Of a stretch of DNA of 64,000 nt, positions 1 through 9,193 are shown piece after piece. Made by a program: the position numbers and the translations under genes. Every line of letters begins with the position of its first letter. Position 1 is the first letter of the stretch. The notes beneath the pieces are model-generated. The model was not told the origin of the DNA and made no database searches. It was given only the letters and a program-made list of their open reading frames with translations. Source of the DNA: CAZTDD01 sp964612675 (GTDB lineage: Bacteria > Hinthialibacterota > Hinthialibacteria > Hinthialibacterales > JAKPRU01); the NCBI GenBank assembly GCA_964612675.1, contig CAZTDD010000012.1, positions 1 through 64,000 on the forward strand. The letters run 5' to 3'.

Positions 1-40
1 GTTGTTGCCACTCTGAAACAAATTGAATTCGGAGACAGCC

Positions 41-685
41 TTATTGGCCCTCGCGGATGATGTCCATCATCTCCTGAATAATGTCATTCTGTTCCTGCAT
101 CCGCCCCTGTTCTTCGTATGTGGAACACGTATAAGGATACATTTTCATGTACATTCCGTCGACCGGGCGGATGATATCCCCCGCACTTCCGACACCGTTT
201 GTGATATCGAAACGCACGACATCCGTGCCGTCATCGTGGCGCTGGTCAGGCCCAAAAGACCAGATGAAGAACGCGGCGTTCTTTGTTCGATTATAGAACT
301 CCGGCTCCGTACGCTTGTACTTTTCGTGCTGAATCGCGTGGGGCTCCGCGTGAAGCATGCCGACGCTGTCCTCATATCCGTTTCGCCATCGCGCGAGAGT
401 GCCTTCTTGGAATTTGTCCCGGACGGGTTCGGAAATATAGGCGATTGGACTTGTCATGAAGCGATGTTGTGAGCGGTCGCCATCGAGATGGGGCGGCCAC
501 GTCCCGTTATCCAGGCAGTACATCAGAATCGCATCCCCCAGTACCTTCTGGTCGGCTGCCACGACAGTCGCTTTCGCACGAGTCTGTGCATCCAGGTAGT
601 TGGGTACGGCCATGGTCACCAGGAGACTTATGATCGCGACCACGACAAGCAATTCCACGAGCGTGAAACCGCAGGCTCGATCCAT
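41..685 (-). CDS. type II secretion pseudopilin (GspG-like), N-methylated prepilin
   Basis: This 214-aa protein begins with a classical class III prepilin leader. A short charged stretch is followed by GFTLVELLVVVAIISLLV, with cleavage expected after the Gly and Glu at +5 of the mature protein. One hydrophobic helix follows, then a soluble C-terminal domain of about 180 residues. The start is the ATG at 685; GGAG lies about 10 nt upstream. Pseudopilins of this kind assemble a short periplasmic fibre in type II secretion, but none of the gsp machinery is here. A second pseudopilin at 45350..45970 has the same leader, similar length and a similar post-helix segment (NxLxAQxRAK), so the two are likely paralogues from a family of scattered single pilin genes. 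The family call is secure; the exact role is not. Confidence 0.85.
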   Translation of the reverse strand: MDRACGFTLVELLVVVAIISLLVTMAVPNYLDAQTRAKATVVAADQKVLGDAILMYCLDNGTWPPHLDGDRSQHRFMTSPIAYISEPVRDKFQEGTLARWRNGYEDSVGMLHAEPHAIQHEKYKRTEPEFYNRTKNAAFFIWSFGPDQRHDDGTDVVRFDITNGVGSAGDIIRPVDGMYMKMYPYTCSTYEEQGRMQEQNDIIQEMMDIIREGQ

Positions 686-871
686 AGTTCGCCTACTCCG
701 ATACGCCGAGTCTGTTCTCAGCGAGACAAGATCTGGAAACCTTGAGCCCAGTCAATTCTCGGTTGTCCGAGAGGAGGTGAATCGGCCCTCGCGGGCGCCA
801 AAAACCTCTCTCTTTAAACAGTAACACAAACACAACCAATCGACATCGACAGGATAGGAGCCGAACGCACA

Positions 872-903
872 AACAGGGGATCTGTACACTTCAATCCCCT
901 GTT
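872..903 (-). terminator. perfect 10-bp hairpin after the glycine-zipper gene
   Basis: AACAGGGGAT at 872-881 and ATCCCCTGTT at 894-903 are perfect inverted repeats around a 12-nt loop. The hairpin lies 28 nt past the stop of the minus-strand lipoprotein gene. Read on the minus strand it is followed by only a few T residues, so it is a terminator or mRNA-stabilising stem rather than a textbook intrinsic terminator. Confidence 0.55.
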
Positions 904-930
904 ATTCGCTATTGTGTGCTTGGAAACGGA

Positions 931-1242
931 CTATTGCCGGTAATCCGACTGATAGCCGCTGCTTTGCTGCCTTTCGGCATCGCGACGACCGGCTTCGTAG
1001 CCTTCCTGGCGTGCCTTCTCGGTCGAATCGCCTTGCATTTTGCCTGCCAGGCCGCCAAGAAGAGCACCTGCGCCGGCTCCGATGGCAGCACCTTCAGCGG
1101 TCTTTCCATCTTGATTATGCCCGATGATTCCTCCCGCCAGACCGCCTAGAACGGCTCCCGTGCCGGCTCCTTTCTGAGTCGCTGTACATCCCGCCAGTCC
1201 GATCAACAACGCACCGCACAAAACAAGTATAAGTCCCTTCAT
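931..1242 (-). CDS. glycine-zipper outer-membrane lipoprotein
   Basis: A 103-aa protein with a lipoprotein signal peptide (MKGLILVLCGALLIGLAGC; lipobox LAGC). Two glycine-rich helices follow with the GxxxG spacing of glycine-zipper proteins (GAVLGGLAGGIIGH and GAGAGALLGGLAGKM), then a charged tail rich in Arg, Gln and Ser. An upstream in-frame GTG at 1251 overlaps the Shine-Dalgarno sequence. The ATG at 1242 has GGAGGTGA about 5-8 nt upstream and places the signal peptide correctly, so it is preferred. Similar SlyB/OsmB-like small lipoproteins sit in the outer membrane and are often induced by envelope stress; that role here is inferred. The gene is monocistronic and ends in a perfect hairpin at 872..903. 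Confidence 0.8.
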   Translation of the reverse strand: MKGLILVLCGALLIGLAGCTATQKGAGTGAVLGGLAGGIIGHNQDGKTAEGAAIGAGAGALLGGLAGKMQGDSTEKARQEGYEAGRRDAERQQSSGYQSDYRQ

Positions 1243-1406
1243 TGCTTTCACCTCCGGAGGCCCAAGATTGGAAAACTCATTTGGACCCTCTCAACGATTT
1301 GGACGTCGCCTCCGTCACTGTTATTCTACACTTTTATTCTACCGTTAATTGCCGCACGATCAAAGTCGCTTTTCGGCATGACCGGGGTGAAACCACCGTC
1401 TTCTTA

Positions 1407-1432
1407 TACTCCTTCCAGATACTCCTTCCAGA
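1407..1432. repeat. 13-bp direct repeat, two copies
   Basis: The unit atactccttccag occurs twice head to tail in the 308-bp gene-poor stretch upstream of the lipoprotein gene. Apart from this repeat and the promoter-like site at 1485..1514 I see nothing in 1243..1550. Confidence 0.6.
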
Positions 1433-1484
1433 GGAAAGTCAGACTCCCAGGAATGAGGATGATTAAATCCGCTATTCGAAGTCC

Positions 1485-1514
1485 TTGAATTCCTGTCCGG
1501 ATAGCTGTTAAAAT
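1485..1514 (+). promoter_or_regulatory. sigma70-like promoter
   Basis: TTGAAT at 1485-1490 and TAAAAT at 1509-1514 are 18 nt apart, each one base from the sigma70 consensus. Transcription would begin near 1521, about 30 nt before the small ORF at 1551. The same promoter could also read into flgK. Confidence 0.45.
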
Positions 1515-1550
1515 GGCAAAACTCATAAAAAGACGGGTAAGGTAAGGCCT

Positions 1551-1697
1551 ATGCGAAACTTTCTATCCTGGATCCGTTCTTTGTTTGCACGAAAGCGCAA
1601 TCAGAAATATGTTCTTCCGAAGAAGGGTGAGGTGATCAGACGTCAGCAGCCTCTCTCGGCCCGTGAGCGGCGCATTTCTTCTCCGCTGGAGCGCTGA
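1551..1697 (+). CDS. small basic protein of unknown function
   Basis: A 48-codon frame opens with ATG about 30 nt after a good sigma70-like promoter. It encodes an amphipathic N-terminus (MRNFLSWIRSLFARKRNQ) followed by a very basic, Arg/Lys-rich tail ending in LER. The ribosome site is weak (TAAGG). The length, the strong positive charge and the separate promoter suggest a real small protein, perhaps membrane- or RNA-associated, but no family is recognised. From 1698 to the flgK start at 1955 I see no further gene. Confidence 0.35.
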   Translation: MRNFLSWIRSLFARKRNQKYVLPKKGEVIRRQQPLSARERRISSPLER

Positions 1698-1954
1698 TTG
1701 ATCTCAGACTGAGGTTTGCAACCCGGGTGGATCAGTCAGCTTCGCTTTCTTTGCTTTTCGATGGACTGTTTCTACCTCTATCCCAATCCACACGCATTTC
1801 TGTACTAAAGTGTAAGTCCCGCTGAATTGTCGACGCGATGTCTCCGCTGGTACGCGGTTTGCACAACAATCCGGGTGTAGCGCTCTATGCCGGTCGAAAT
1901 AGGCAATATTTGCCGGTTTGCTTGATATTGGCGCACGCGAAGGGCAGGAGTGTC

Positions 1955-4900
1955 ATGGTTACTCTCTTTGGGATTCTAAACGTTGGAGCCCGCGGACTCT
2001 TTGCAGCCCAGTCGGCCCTGAACACCACGGGACATAACATCGCCAACGCATCTACTGAGGGCTATACACGTCAACGGATTGTACAGGCATCTTCAACTCC
2101 GATTCGTACTTCCGACGGGATTTTCGGCACCGGCGTTGACGTCGTAACCGTTGAACGTATTCGAGATACGTTTCTCGACGGTCAAGTGAGGAGCGCGAAA
2201 AGTGGAGCCGGGTACTACGAGGAGCAAGACAACCTCTTCCTTCGTCTTGAAGCCATTCTAAACGATACTCTCAGTCCCATATCCGATTCCACCGAGGAGT
2301 CGCGATCGGGCGGTCTTAACAATCTCTTGGCCCGTTTCTATTCGTCTTGGCACGAGCTGGCGAATTCACCCGAAGCCCCGGAAGTCCGAAGTGCAGTTCT
2401 AGAAAGCGGTCGTACTCTCGCCGATACCCTCAACCTGATTTCCGAACAATTGAATCAGACCCGGACCGACCTAAACAACAAAGCGAATGATTACGTACAA
2501 GAGATTAACGACAGCGCGGTAAAGATAGCCAGCCTGAATTCGAGGATCTCTATCGCCGAGGTTGGCGGTGAGTTCCAAGCGAATGACCTGCGTGACGAGC
2601 GTGACACCCAGATCGACCGTCTATCGGAGGTCGTTCCTATCCGAGTTATGTCGATTGACGACGAACAGGTTGCGATTACCATCAATGGCGTGCGATTGGT
2701 GGACGGAGTCGAGACGAACCTGCTGGAAACTCGCTTGAAAGAACGGATCCCGGTCGAGACGGACAGCATTTTTTTTCAGCGCCAGGGCCTTCAGGCGTTG
2801 GATCAGTACCTGGATTCGGGAAACCTCGGCGGCGTGGTGGACGCGCGGGATCGAATTCTCCCTCAGCTTGCCGATGAGATCGACACCCTGGCGAGGAGTC
2901 TGATCCAAGAGATCAACCGAATTCACTCAGGTGCCGCTGGAACGGCAGGATACAAAGAGCTCACCAGCGATTTCAATTTCCCTGCGGGAAGCACCAAGGT
3001 CAATTCGCTGACGACGCTGGATAGGATATTCAACAATCCCTCTCTCCATCCGGACGCGCCTCGCTCGGCGGAACCATTCGGTATAGAGGACGGGAAGTTC
3101 ACGATGCGGGTAGCGACAAAGGACAACGCAACCCGCGGCACGTTCGATGTGAACGTCAACACATCCGATAATATCGATGACATTGTAGAGAGAATCGACC
3201 GAGCGGACGGGGTGGTTTCCACGGCTCGTTCGGCTTTGACCTTCGACCCTGTTTATGTTGAAGATGTACGTTCCGATAAGAGTTTCGATGAAGACGACGT
3301 GCTGAGCAGCGGTAGTCCACTCGCGCTGTCGGCTCTGTTTCCTGAGGTTCCGGTTGGCTTCGACGCCGGACCGTTCGAATTGAACATTTACATGCGCGAC
3401 TCGGCGGGGAATGGAATTGACTCGGATGAAAGTACCGACGTTCTGGATCCGTTTACTGTTGCGATCAATCCAGCAGATACGCTCAGCGACATTGCAGGCC
3501 GAATATCGAGTGCCACCGACGGGGCAGTCGCAGCAGAATTTGCCCCCGATCCAAATGACTCGACGAAAGTCAAATTCCGCCTTAGGACAACGACTTCTGG
3601 AGAGACTCTATCGGTCCAAGGAGACACATCCGGTATCACCCGGGCAATGCGTCTGCTGGTTACGGATCCATCCATCAAACTCGTCGGTGGGACAAGCGCC
3701 CGGGAGACGGGGACCTTTGCCGCCGGAGAGCAAAACACAGAGATGATTACTGCCGGTACCCCGAATTTCAGTGCTGTCTTTCCGGGGCCTCCGCCCTCCG
3801 TGATCGGCGAGGGGTCGTTCGACGTTGTCGTAGTGGATGGTCGCGGTGAGGTTCGAAGTACGCAAACGATCACAATATCTGACGGTGGGATCGAAACCAT
3901 CGCCGGTGTAGCGGCTCAGATCGACGGTATGGCCGATTTGAGTGCTACGGTCAGCGGGACCAAGGGGGAGTTGACTATCGAAGCCGAGGATGACAGGAAG
4001 TTTTTCTTCCGGAATGATACGACAGGACTTGTCCAAGCGCTTGGACTGGATGACGTTTACGGACACGGCAAAATCGACGATCTACCCTTTCAGACGGGCA
4101 CGTTCGAGATGGTGGTGGCGGATTCGCGCGGCAAAGTGACGGACATCTTCAATGTGGATATTGACGCGGACCCCCTGAGCTCGGCCGTATCCCTCTCGGA
4201 TATCGTGGACTCAATCAACGGCGCGGCGAATTCGGTCGGAGCGCCAATCATTGCCTCTCTTGTGTCCGATCCAAAGGCTGCACCGCGGACCGGCGAGAAT
4301 GCCGATTATCTTCTGAAGATCGAGGCAACAGGCGGTCACCAGTTTACATTCCGGAGTGATGATACTCTTCTTCTAAGCGCCTTGGGTTTTGCTGATGGTT
4401 CTTTACTGGAACAGACGGGAGATAATCCTCTAACGGCAGGCAGCAATGTGACCCGGGTCGGCGACAACATCGGCCCTACGGTCAACGCTGCGTGGAATAT
4501 CGACGGCGATATCGTGATCTCCTCCACCGGAACCGATGAAATCTCATTTCTGGAAGATACCAGCCATTTTCTGGCCTCCACTGGGCTCAACACGTTTTTT
4601 CATGGCGGGGATGCGGGTAGTATTGAGGTGAACAATGATCTGAACGAAGACCTGCGTCTTCTTGCAGCGTCAAAAACCGGCAAAGAAGGAGACAACCAGG
4701 GTGCTCTCGCGATTGCCGAACTGCAGGACACCGATGTAATCGATAGCGGCAGTCACGGCGATTATTATCGGTCGGTCATTTCTCGGCTCGGAATTGAAGG
4801 TGCCAAAATCCGACAGTTCACCGAAGTGAACCAGAAACTGCTGCAGGAATTCACCAATATCAAGGAACAAACTTCCGGTGTCTCGCTGGATGAAGAATCG

Positions 4901-4999
4901 ATCAACTTGATTCGCTATCAACAGGCTTTCCAAGGCGCGGCCCGGCTCATCACGACACTCGACCAACTGATATCCATTGTGCTCGGAATGGGGGCGTAG
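1955..4999 (+). CDS. flgK: flagellar hook-associated protein 1 (FlgK), enlarged
   Basis: FlgK forms the junction between hook and filament. The N-terminus has the rod/hook signature (GLFAAQSALNTTGHNIANAS, then TEGYTRQR). The C-terminus has the matching helix (INLIRYQQAFQGAARLITT...). Translation could open at 1838, but the ATG at 1955 has AGGAG four bases upstream and starts exactly where FlgK homology starts, giving 1014 aa. Typical FlgK is 450-650 aa. The extra length lies in the middle, where a module recurs about four times from residues 380, 471, 619 and 714. Each begins G-x-F-x-hydrophobic and contains a segment such as DTLSDIAGRISSA, resembling the flagellin hook IN motif of FliD. No other flagellar gene is nearby. 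The stop is one base from the mutS stop on the other strand. Confidence 0.92.
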   Translation: MVTLFGILNVGARGLFAAQSALNTTGHNIANASTEGYTRQRIVQASSTPIRTSDGIFGTGVDVVTVERIRDTFLDGQVRSAKSGAGYYEEQDNLFLRLEAILNDTLSPISDSTEESRSGGLNNLLARFYSSWHELANSPEAPEVRSAVLESGRTLADTLNLISEQLNQTRTDLNNKANDYVQEINDSAVKIASLNSRISIAEVGGEFQANDLRDERDTQIDRLSEVVPIRVMSIDDEQVAITINGVRLVDGVETNLLETRLKERIPVETDSIFFQRQGLQALDQYLDSGNLGGVVDARDRILPQLADEIDTLARSLIQEINRIHSGAAGTAGYKELTSDFNFPAGSTKVNSLTTLDRIFNNPSLHPDAPRSAEPFGIEDGKFTMRVATKDNATRGTFDVNVNTSDNIDDIVERIDRADGVVSTARSALTFDPVYVEDVRSDKSFDEDDVLSSGSPLALSALFPEVPVGFDAGPFELNIYMRDSAGNGIDSDESTDVLDPFTVAINPADTLSDIAGRISSATDGAVAAEFAPDPNDSTKVKFRLRTTTSGETLSVQGDTSGITRAMRLLVTDPSIKLVGGTSARETGTFAAGEQNTEMITAGTPNFSAVFPGPPPSVIGEGSFDVVVVDGRGEVRSTQTITISDGGIETIAGVAAQIDGMADLSATVSGTKGELTIEAEDDRKFFFRNDTTGLVQALGLDDVYGHGKIDDLPFQTGTFEMVVADSRGKVTDIFNVDIDADPLSSAVSLSDIVDSINGAANSVGAPIIASLVSDPKAAPRTGENADYLLKIEATGGHQFTFRSDDTLLLSALGFADGSLLEQTGDNPLTAGSNVTRVGDNIGPTVNAAWNIDGDIVISSTGTDEISFLEDTSHFLASTGLNTFFHGGDAGSIEVNNDLNEDLRLLAASKTGKEGDNQGALAIAELQDTDVIDSGSHGDYYRSVISRLGIEGAKIRQFTEVNQKLLQEFTNIKEQTSGVSLDEESINLIRYQQAFQGAARLITTLDQLISIVLGMGA

Positions 5000-5000
5000 G

Positions 5001-7679
5001 CTACCCACCTTTCCGAGCGTCTTTGACCAGGTCGCTGAGCGTTTGCCAGGCCTCGTTCGGCGAAAGATCGTCCGTATCGATACCTGCCAGCTGAGCACGC
5101 AATGGCTCTTCCATCAGAGAAAACAAGGACATCTGCAGCTGCGGTGTATCGGTACGACGTAAGTGATTTCCCGATTCCAAGTCTTTTAGTACTTTTCTCG
5201 CTCGGGTCGTTACGCGGGACGGCACGCCCGCAAGTTCCGCCACGTGAATTCCGTAGGAATGATCGCTGAATCCTCTCTCAATTCGATACAAGAAAGTGAT
5301 TTTTCCATCTTGCTCGCTTACGCGGACATGGTAGTTCACGACACGCTCGAGACGGTTCTCCAGTTCCGCCAGCTCGTGATAATGTGTGGCAAAAAGCGTC
5401 TTGACGCCGCGCCGCCGCAAGGCGTGCAGGTATTCGACAATCGCCCAAGCGAGACTGACCCCGTCGAACGTGCTTGTTCCTCGCCCGATCTCGTCGAGAA
5501 TCACAAGGCTTCGCGGGGTGGCGTTATTCAGGATCAATGCGGCCTCACTCATTTCGACCATGAACGTGGATCTTCCTCTTGCGAGGTCGTCCGACGCACC
5601 AATTCGCGAGAACAACCGATCGACCACACCGACTCTTGCTTCCGCCGCCGGAACGAACGACCCCATCTGCGCCATAATAGCGATCAGGGCGACCTGCCGG
5701 ATATAGGTCGATTTTCCCGCCATATTGGGACCGGTGATGATTAGGATTTGATTGGATTTGTTATTGATTTCCGTATCGTTGGGGACGAACAGATTCTCCA
5801 CAGCGGGGGACCGTTCGAGGACCGGATGGCGGCCTTCCCGTATGGAGAGTTCCTCGCTTGTATCGACCGTCGGACGTATATAACCGTATTTGGATGCCGC
5901 TTCGGCCAGCGAAGCCAGCGCATCGAGTCGGGCTAACCGTTGTGCCGTGTCTCGCAGCCGGTCCGCGTATCCCCTTACGACATCGAGGAGCTTCTTCAGC
6001 AATTCGTATTCGAGTTCGCTGATGCGGTCTTCTGCGTTCAGGATTTTTGCCTCATGTTCTTTCAGCGCAGGTGTGATGAATCGTTCGGCGTTGGTGAGTG
6101 TCTGTTTGCGAATGTAATCCTCAGGAATTTTTTCCAGATGAGCCTTCGTTACCTCGATGTAATAACCGAAGACCTTGTTGTAAGCGACCTTGAGAGAGGG
6201 AATACCGGTGCGGTTGCGCTCTTCTTCCTGCAGCTGCGCCAGGGTTCCCCGCCCGCTCCTCGTGATCGTGCGATATTCGTCCAACTGTTGATCGTAGCCG
6301 TCGCGTATCATTCCTCCTTCGCGGACTGTAAGAGGCGGTTCGTCGGCGATTGCGTTTGTCAGTAGTTCGCGAAGTTCACGAACGTCATCCAGTAAAACAC
6401 CTGCCGGTGAGTGCACGGCCGGTTCTGGACACGGTTCCTGACCTACCTGCAGAGCTCGCTTACAGACTTCAGCCAGATTCGCTTCCTGAATCAAGGAGCC
6501 GATTGTGGGAATCTCATCCAGCGATAGCCGCAGCGACAACAAGTCTCTTGCGTTCGCGTTGCCGAACGTCGCACGGCCCAGTAACCGAGGGATGTCGTGT
6601 ACCGACCGGAGGCGTTTCCTGAGATCCTCTCTCAGGGCGGGTTTTTCAGTCAGTCCCTCAATCAGATCCTGACGTCGCTTGATCGCCTCCGGTGACAAGA
6701 GAGGTCGTAGAATCCAGTCGCGCAGTTCCCGTCCACCCATCGCAGTCGCGGTTTGGTCCAATGTACCGAGGAGCGACCATCGTTTTCCGCCGCTGATTCC
6801 GGTCAGAAGCTCCAGGTTTCGCTCGGTGTTGCGGTCGATAATCATGAACTCCTGGCGGCGGTAGATCTCAAGACCATGCAAATGGTTGATCGCTTCTTTT
6901 TGCGTATCAAGAAGATAGGTCAGGACAGCTCCCGCCGGGGCGAGCATCAGCTTGCGTTCGGCCGCGGAGATCTTCTTCTCGATTTTCGAGAAGTCGACGG
7001 AAACATTTCTTTCTTGTAGCAGTTCATGGGTAAAGCTGTTGGCAGGAACCTCGGTCAAAAAGGTGGGCAATTCCGCGGTCAGCCGCTTTTTGAACGATTC
7101 ATCCTCGAACGAGAGCGTATCCAGGAGCAACTCGCTGGGCGATACTTTCGAGAGCTCGTTGAATATCGCCTCCCAAGCGCCTTGTCCACTTTCCCAGGTT
7201 GCACGAAAGTCGCCGGTTGTGATGTCGACATACGCGAGTCCCCAGCCATAGAGACCTCCGTCATGCAGGGCGGCAAGGAAGTTGTTCTCTTTTCCGTCGA
7301 TCACGTCCCCTTCGACAATCGTACCGGGGGTGATTGTCCGGACGAGCTCCCGCTGGATCAGTTTCACACCTTTTTGCGCCGGTTCGATCTGTTCGCAGAT
7401 TGCGACCCGATATCCAGCCCGTGTGAGGCGGTAGATGTACGACTGAACCGAGTGATAGGGCACGCCCGCAAGCGGGACGGTTTCGCCCTTGCCGGCGTGT
7501 TTCTTGGTGAGAGTAATCCCGAGAACCTCGGAGGCGATTTTCGCATCCTCCATGAACGTCTCGTAGAAATCGCCGCATCGGAACAGGAGGATCGCGTCGC
7601 CACACTGCTCCTTCATGGCCAGGTACTGGTTCATCATGGGAGAGGAACTGACTTCAGACACGCGTATAACCCTATGCAA
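5001..7679 (-). CDS. mutS: DNA mismatch repair protein MutS
   Basis: MutS binds mispaired bases and, with ATP, recruits MutL. The 892-aa length is normal for bacterial MutS1. The N-terminal mismatch-recognition domain has the GDFYETF motif near residue 36, matching the usual GDFYExF with its Phe-x-Glu wedge. Connector, lever and clamp domains follow, then the ATPase with Walker A GPNMAGKST near residue 650, Walker B ILDEIGRGTS near 725-735 and the signature segment before it. The C-terminus ends in a short helical tail. The ATG at 7679 lacks a clear ribosome site. A GTG seven codons in (7661) has AGGG eight bases upstream and may be the true start; neither choice affects a domain. The gene stands alone and converges on flgK. 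Confidence 0.96.
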   Translation of the reverse strand: MHRVIRVSEVSSSPMMNQYLAMKEQCGDAILLFRCGDFYETFMEDAKIASEVLGITLTKKHAGKGETVPLAGVPYHSVQSYIYRLTRAGYRVAICEQIEPAQKGVKLIQRELVRTITPGTIVEGDVIDGKENNFLAALHDGGLYGWGLAYVDITTGDFRATWESGQGAWEAIFNELSKVSPSELLLDTLSFEDESFKKRLTAELPTFLTEVPANSFTHELLQERNVSVDFSKIEKKISAAERKLMLAPAGAVLTYLLDTQKEAINHLHGLEIYRRQEFMIIDRNTERNLELLTGISGGKRWSLLGTLDQTATAMGGRELRDWILRPLLSPEAIKRRQDLIEGLTEKPALREDLRKRLRSVHDIPRLLGRATFGNANARDLLSLRLSLDEIPTIGSLIQEANLAEVCKRALQVGQEPCPEPAVHSPAGVLLDDVRELRELLTNAIADEPPLTVREGGMIRDGYDQQLDEYRTITRSGRGTLAQLQEEERNRTGIPSLKVAYNKVFGYYIEVTKAHLEKIPEDYIRKQTLTNAERFITPALKEHEAKILNAEDRISELEYELLKKLLDVVRGYADRLRDTAQRLARLDALASLAEAASKYGYIRPTVDTSEELSIREGRHPVLERSPAVENLFVPNDTEINNKSNQILIITGPNMAGKSTYIRQVALIAIMAQMGSFVPAAEARVGVVDRLFSRIGASDDLARGRSTFMVEMSEAALILNNATPRSLVILDEIGRGTSTFDGVSLAWAIVEYLHALRRRGVKTLFATHYHELAELENRLERVVNYHVRVSEQDGKITFLYRIERGFSDHSYGIHVAELAGVPSRVTTRARKVLKDLESGNHLRRTDTPQLQMSLFSLMEEPLRAQLAGIDTDDLSPNEAWQTLSDLVKDARKGG

Positions 7680-7800
7680 TCAACTGGATTATCAATCGAC
7701 ATCATTGTGCGGCAATGAAAATATTTCAGCAACAGGCGATTGTGGGTTCTCCTTCCACAAGAGGGCAGGAGAACCCGTCACACGCGCTGTTGATGGCAGA

Positions 7801-8718
7801 CTATATACTTCTGACGATCTTCAAGAGCGCTTCGATCGACATTCTCGAACCGTCCTTCTTTGTTCCACCGGGTGGTGTGTAATGAGTCTCCAGGGTGAAT
7901 GGCCCTTCATATCCGACTGACAGGAGATGTTGGATGGTGCCCTTCACATCCAGTTCCCCGTCGCCGACCGCACACCACTCGAACCCTCCGTCCTCAGTCC
8001 GGCGGCCGTCGCGAAGATGGACGTCGTAGATTCGGTTGACATCGACACGGAGGAGCCCGTTCAGGGGAGACCAGTCGCCCGCCATTGCCGCGTTATTCGG
8101 CTCCCAGATCACACCCAAATGCGGATTGGGAACGTCATGCAGCATACGTTCGACGTCGGCACCGGTCTCGACGTGGTTATTGAAGATGTTCTCCACGGCC
8201 AGGTAGATACCTTCATTCTCTGCGATGTGAGTCGCTTCTTCCAGAAGTTTCATCGCGTCGTCCCATTGGCGGTTGGAAGGATCTTTGACAGTGAATGCAA
8301 ACGCACGAATGCGGTCCGTCTCGAAGATCTTCGCATTTTCGATGGCTTTTCGGAGAATCGCGTGTTGTTTCTTCACCATCTCATCGCGTGCCGAGCCGGG
8401 CGGCGGTAGCTCGACCTTGAAGAAGCCGGTTGCCAGCAGCGGGACACGCAATTCGTATTTATCGAGCAGATCCTTGGCTCGTTTGACGGTCTCGACATCC
8501 TGCGAGGTGTTGTATTTTCCCCAGAGGATCTTCATTTCCGCCCAATCCAGACCGTAGGATTTGATGAATTGGAGGGCTTCCTCCACATCGTCGCTGGTGA
8601 TCTCGGAATTGATGATTCCCAGTTGAATCTCCTGGGGAGTCAGTGCGGCCGCGGGGCGAACGAGAGCCAAAGCACCGGCCGCGCCAAGTGCTCCTCTGAT
8701 AAATTCTCTGCGTTTCAT
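7801..8718 (-). CDS. Tat-exported sugar phosphate isomerase/epimerase-like TIM barrel
   Basis: A 305-aa protein that opens with a twin-arginine leader (MKRREFIRGALGAAGALAL). The rest matches the AP-endonuclease-2/xylose-isomerase-like TIM barrel family. Metal-ligand type motifs are spread along the barrel: VEN near the middle, LGVIWEPNN, IYDVHLRDGR, and a late LETH. The ATG at 8718 is preferred over a longer reading because it starts at the Tat leader and has AAAGGA upstream. Relatives act on keto sugars or inositols; the substrate here cannot be read from sequence. It is one of six Tat-leader proteins in the window. A folded, metal-dependent enzyme is the sort of cargo Tat exports. The gene appears monocistronic. 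Confidence 0.85.
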   Translation of the reverse strand: MKRREFIRGALGAAGALALVRPAAALTPQEIQLGIINSEITSDDVEEALQFIKSYGLDWAEMKILWGKYNTSQDVETVKRAKDLLDKYELRVPLLATGFFKVELPPPGSARDEMVKKQHAILRKAIENAKIFETDRIRAFAFTVKDPSNRQWDDAMKLLEEATHIAENEGIYLAVENIFNNHVETGADVERMLHDVPNPHLGVIWEPNNAAMAGDWSPLNGLLRVDVNRIYDVHLRDGRRTEDGGFEWCAVGDGELDVKGTIQHLLSVGYEGPFTLETHYTPPGGTKKDGSRMSIEALLKIVRSI

Positions 8719-8996
8719 GGATCGTTTCCTTTCATGATCGGGTGACTCTGCAATGATATACCCTAAACGCTGTGCCTCTTGTCGTCCAGATTCTACCGGT
8801 AATCTGTTTGGGCACACCTCCCATCGCTTACTGAATCCTGGAGTTAGATGCTATAGTCTGCTGGTTTGGAAGACTCTGGGTCTGAGTTGACCGTAAGTCT
8901 ACATAAACGGCATTCTCATGCGACACTCTATAGTCTGACGAAGCGAGAAAAAGGCAGCGGAGCATAAAAAAGAGAAGTCTTCAACCCCCTCTGCAT

Positions 8997-9087
8997 CTCC
9001 CCCACTCTTTGGGGGAGAAGGAGAGTTTGCCCCTCCACAGCTCGGGGGACAAGAAGAACCTATTCCTCCCCCGAGGATCGGGGGAGG
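8997..9087. repeat. GC-rich palindromic intergenic repeat, two stems
   Basis: The 475-bp space 8719..9193 carries no gene I can support. It holds two strong hairpins: CTCCCCCA/TGGGGGAG (8997-9004 with 9010-9017) and CCTCCCCCGA/TCGGGGGAGG (9065-9074 with 9078-9087). They are flanked by the words ccccctctgc and aggagagggttgag. The same style of CCCTCTCC/GGGAGAGG element recurs at 34041..34073 and 54421..54520, so this is a dispersed repeat family. Confidence 0.65.
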
Positions 9088-9193
9088 TTAGGAGAGGGTT
9101 GAGATTTCCTTTGGCTTATTCCTGCAGAGTTCTCGTCGTTACACCATAATCTGAGGCTGAATCGCGGAGAGATTGCCTGGCAGGCTATTTTCG

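Noticed and set aside
1800..1954. Sigma28 promoter for flgK (TAAAGTGT at 1806)
   Set aside because: The -35-like TAAA box is present, but no GCCGATAA-like -10 lies at the right distance.
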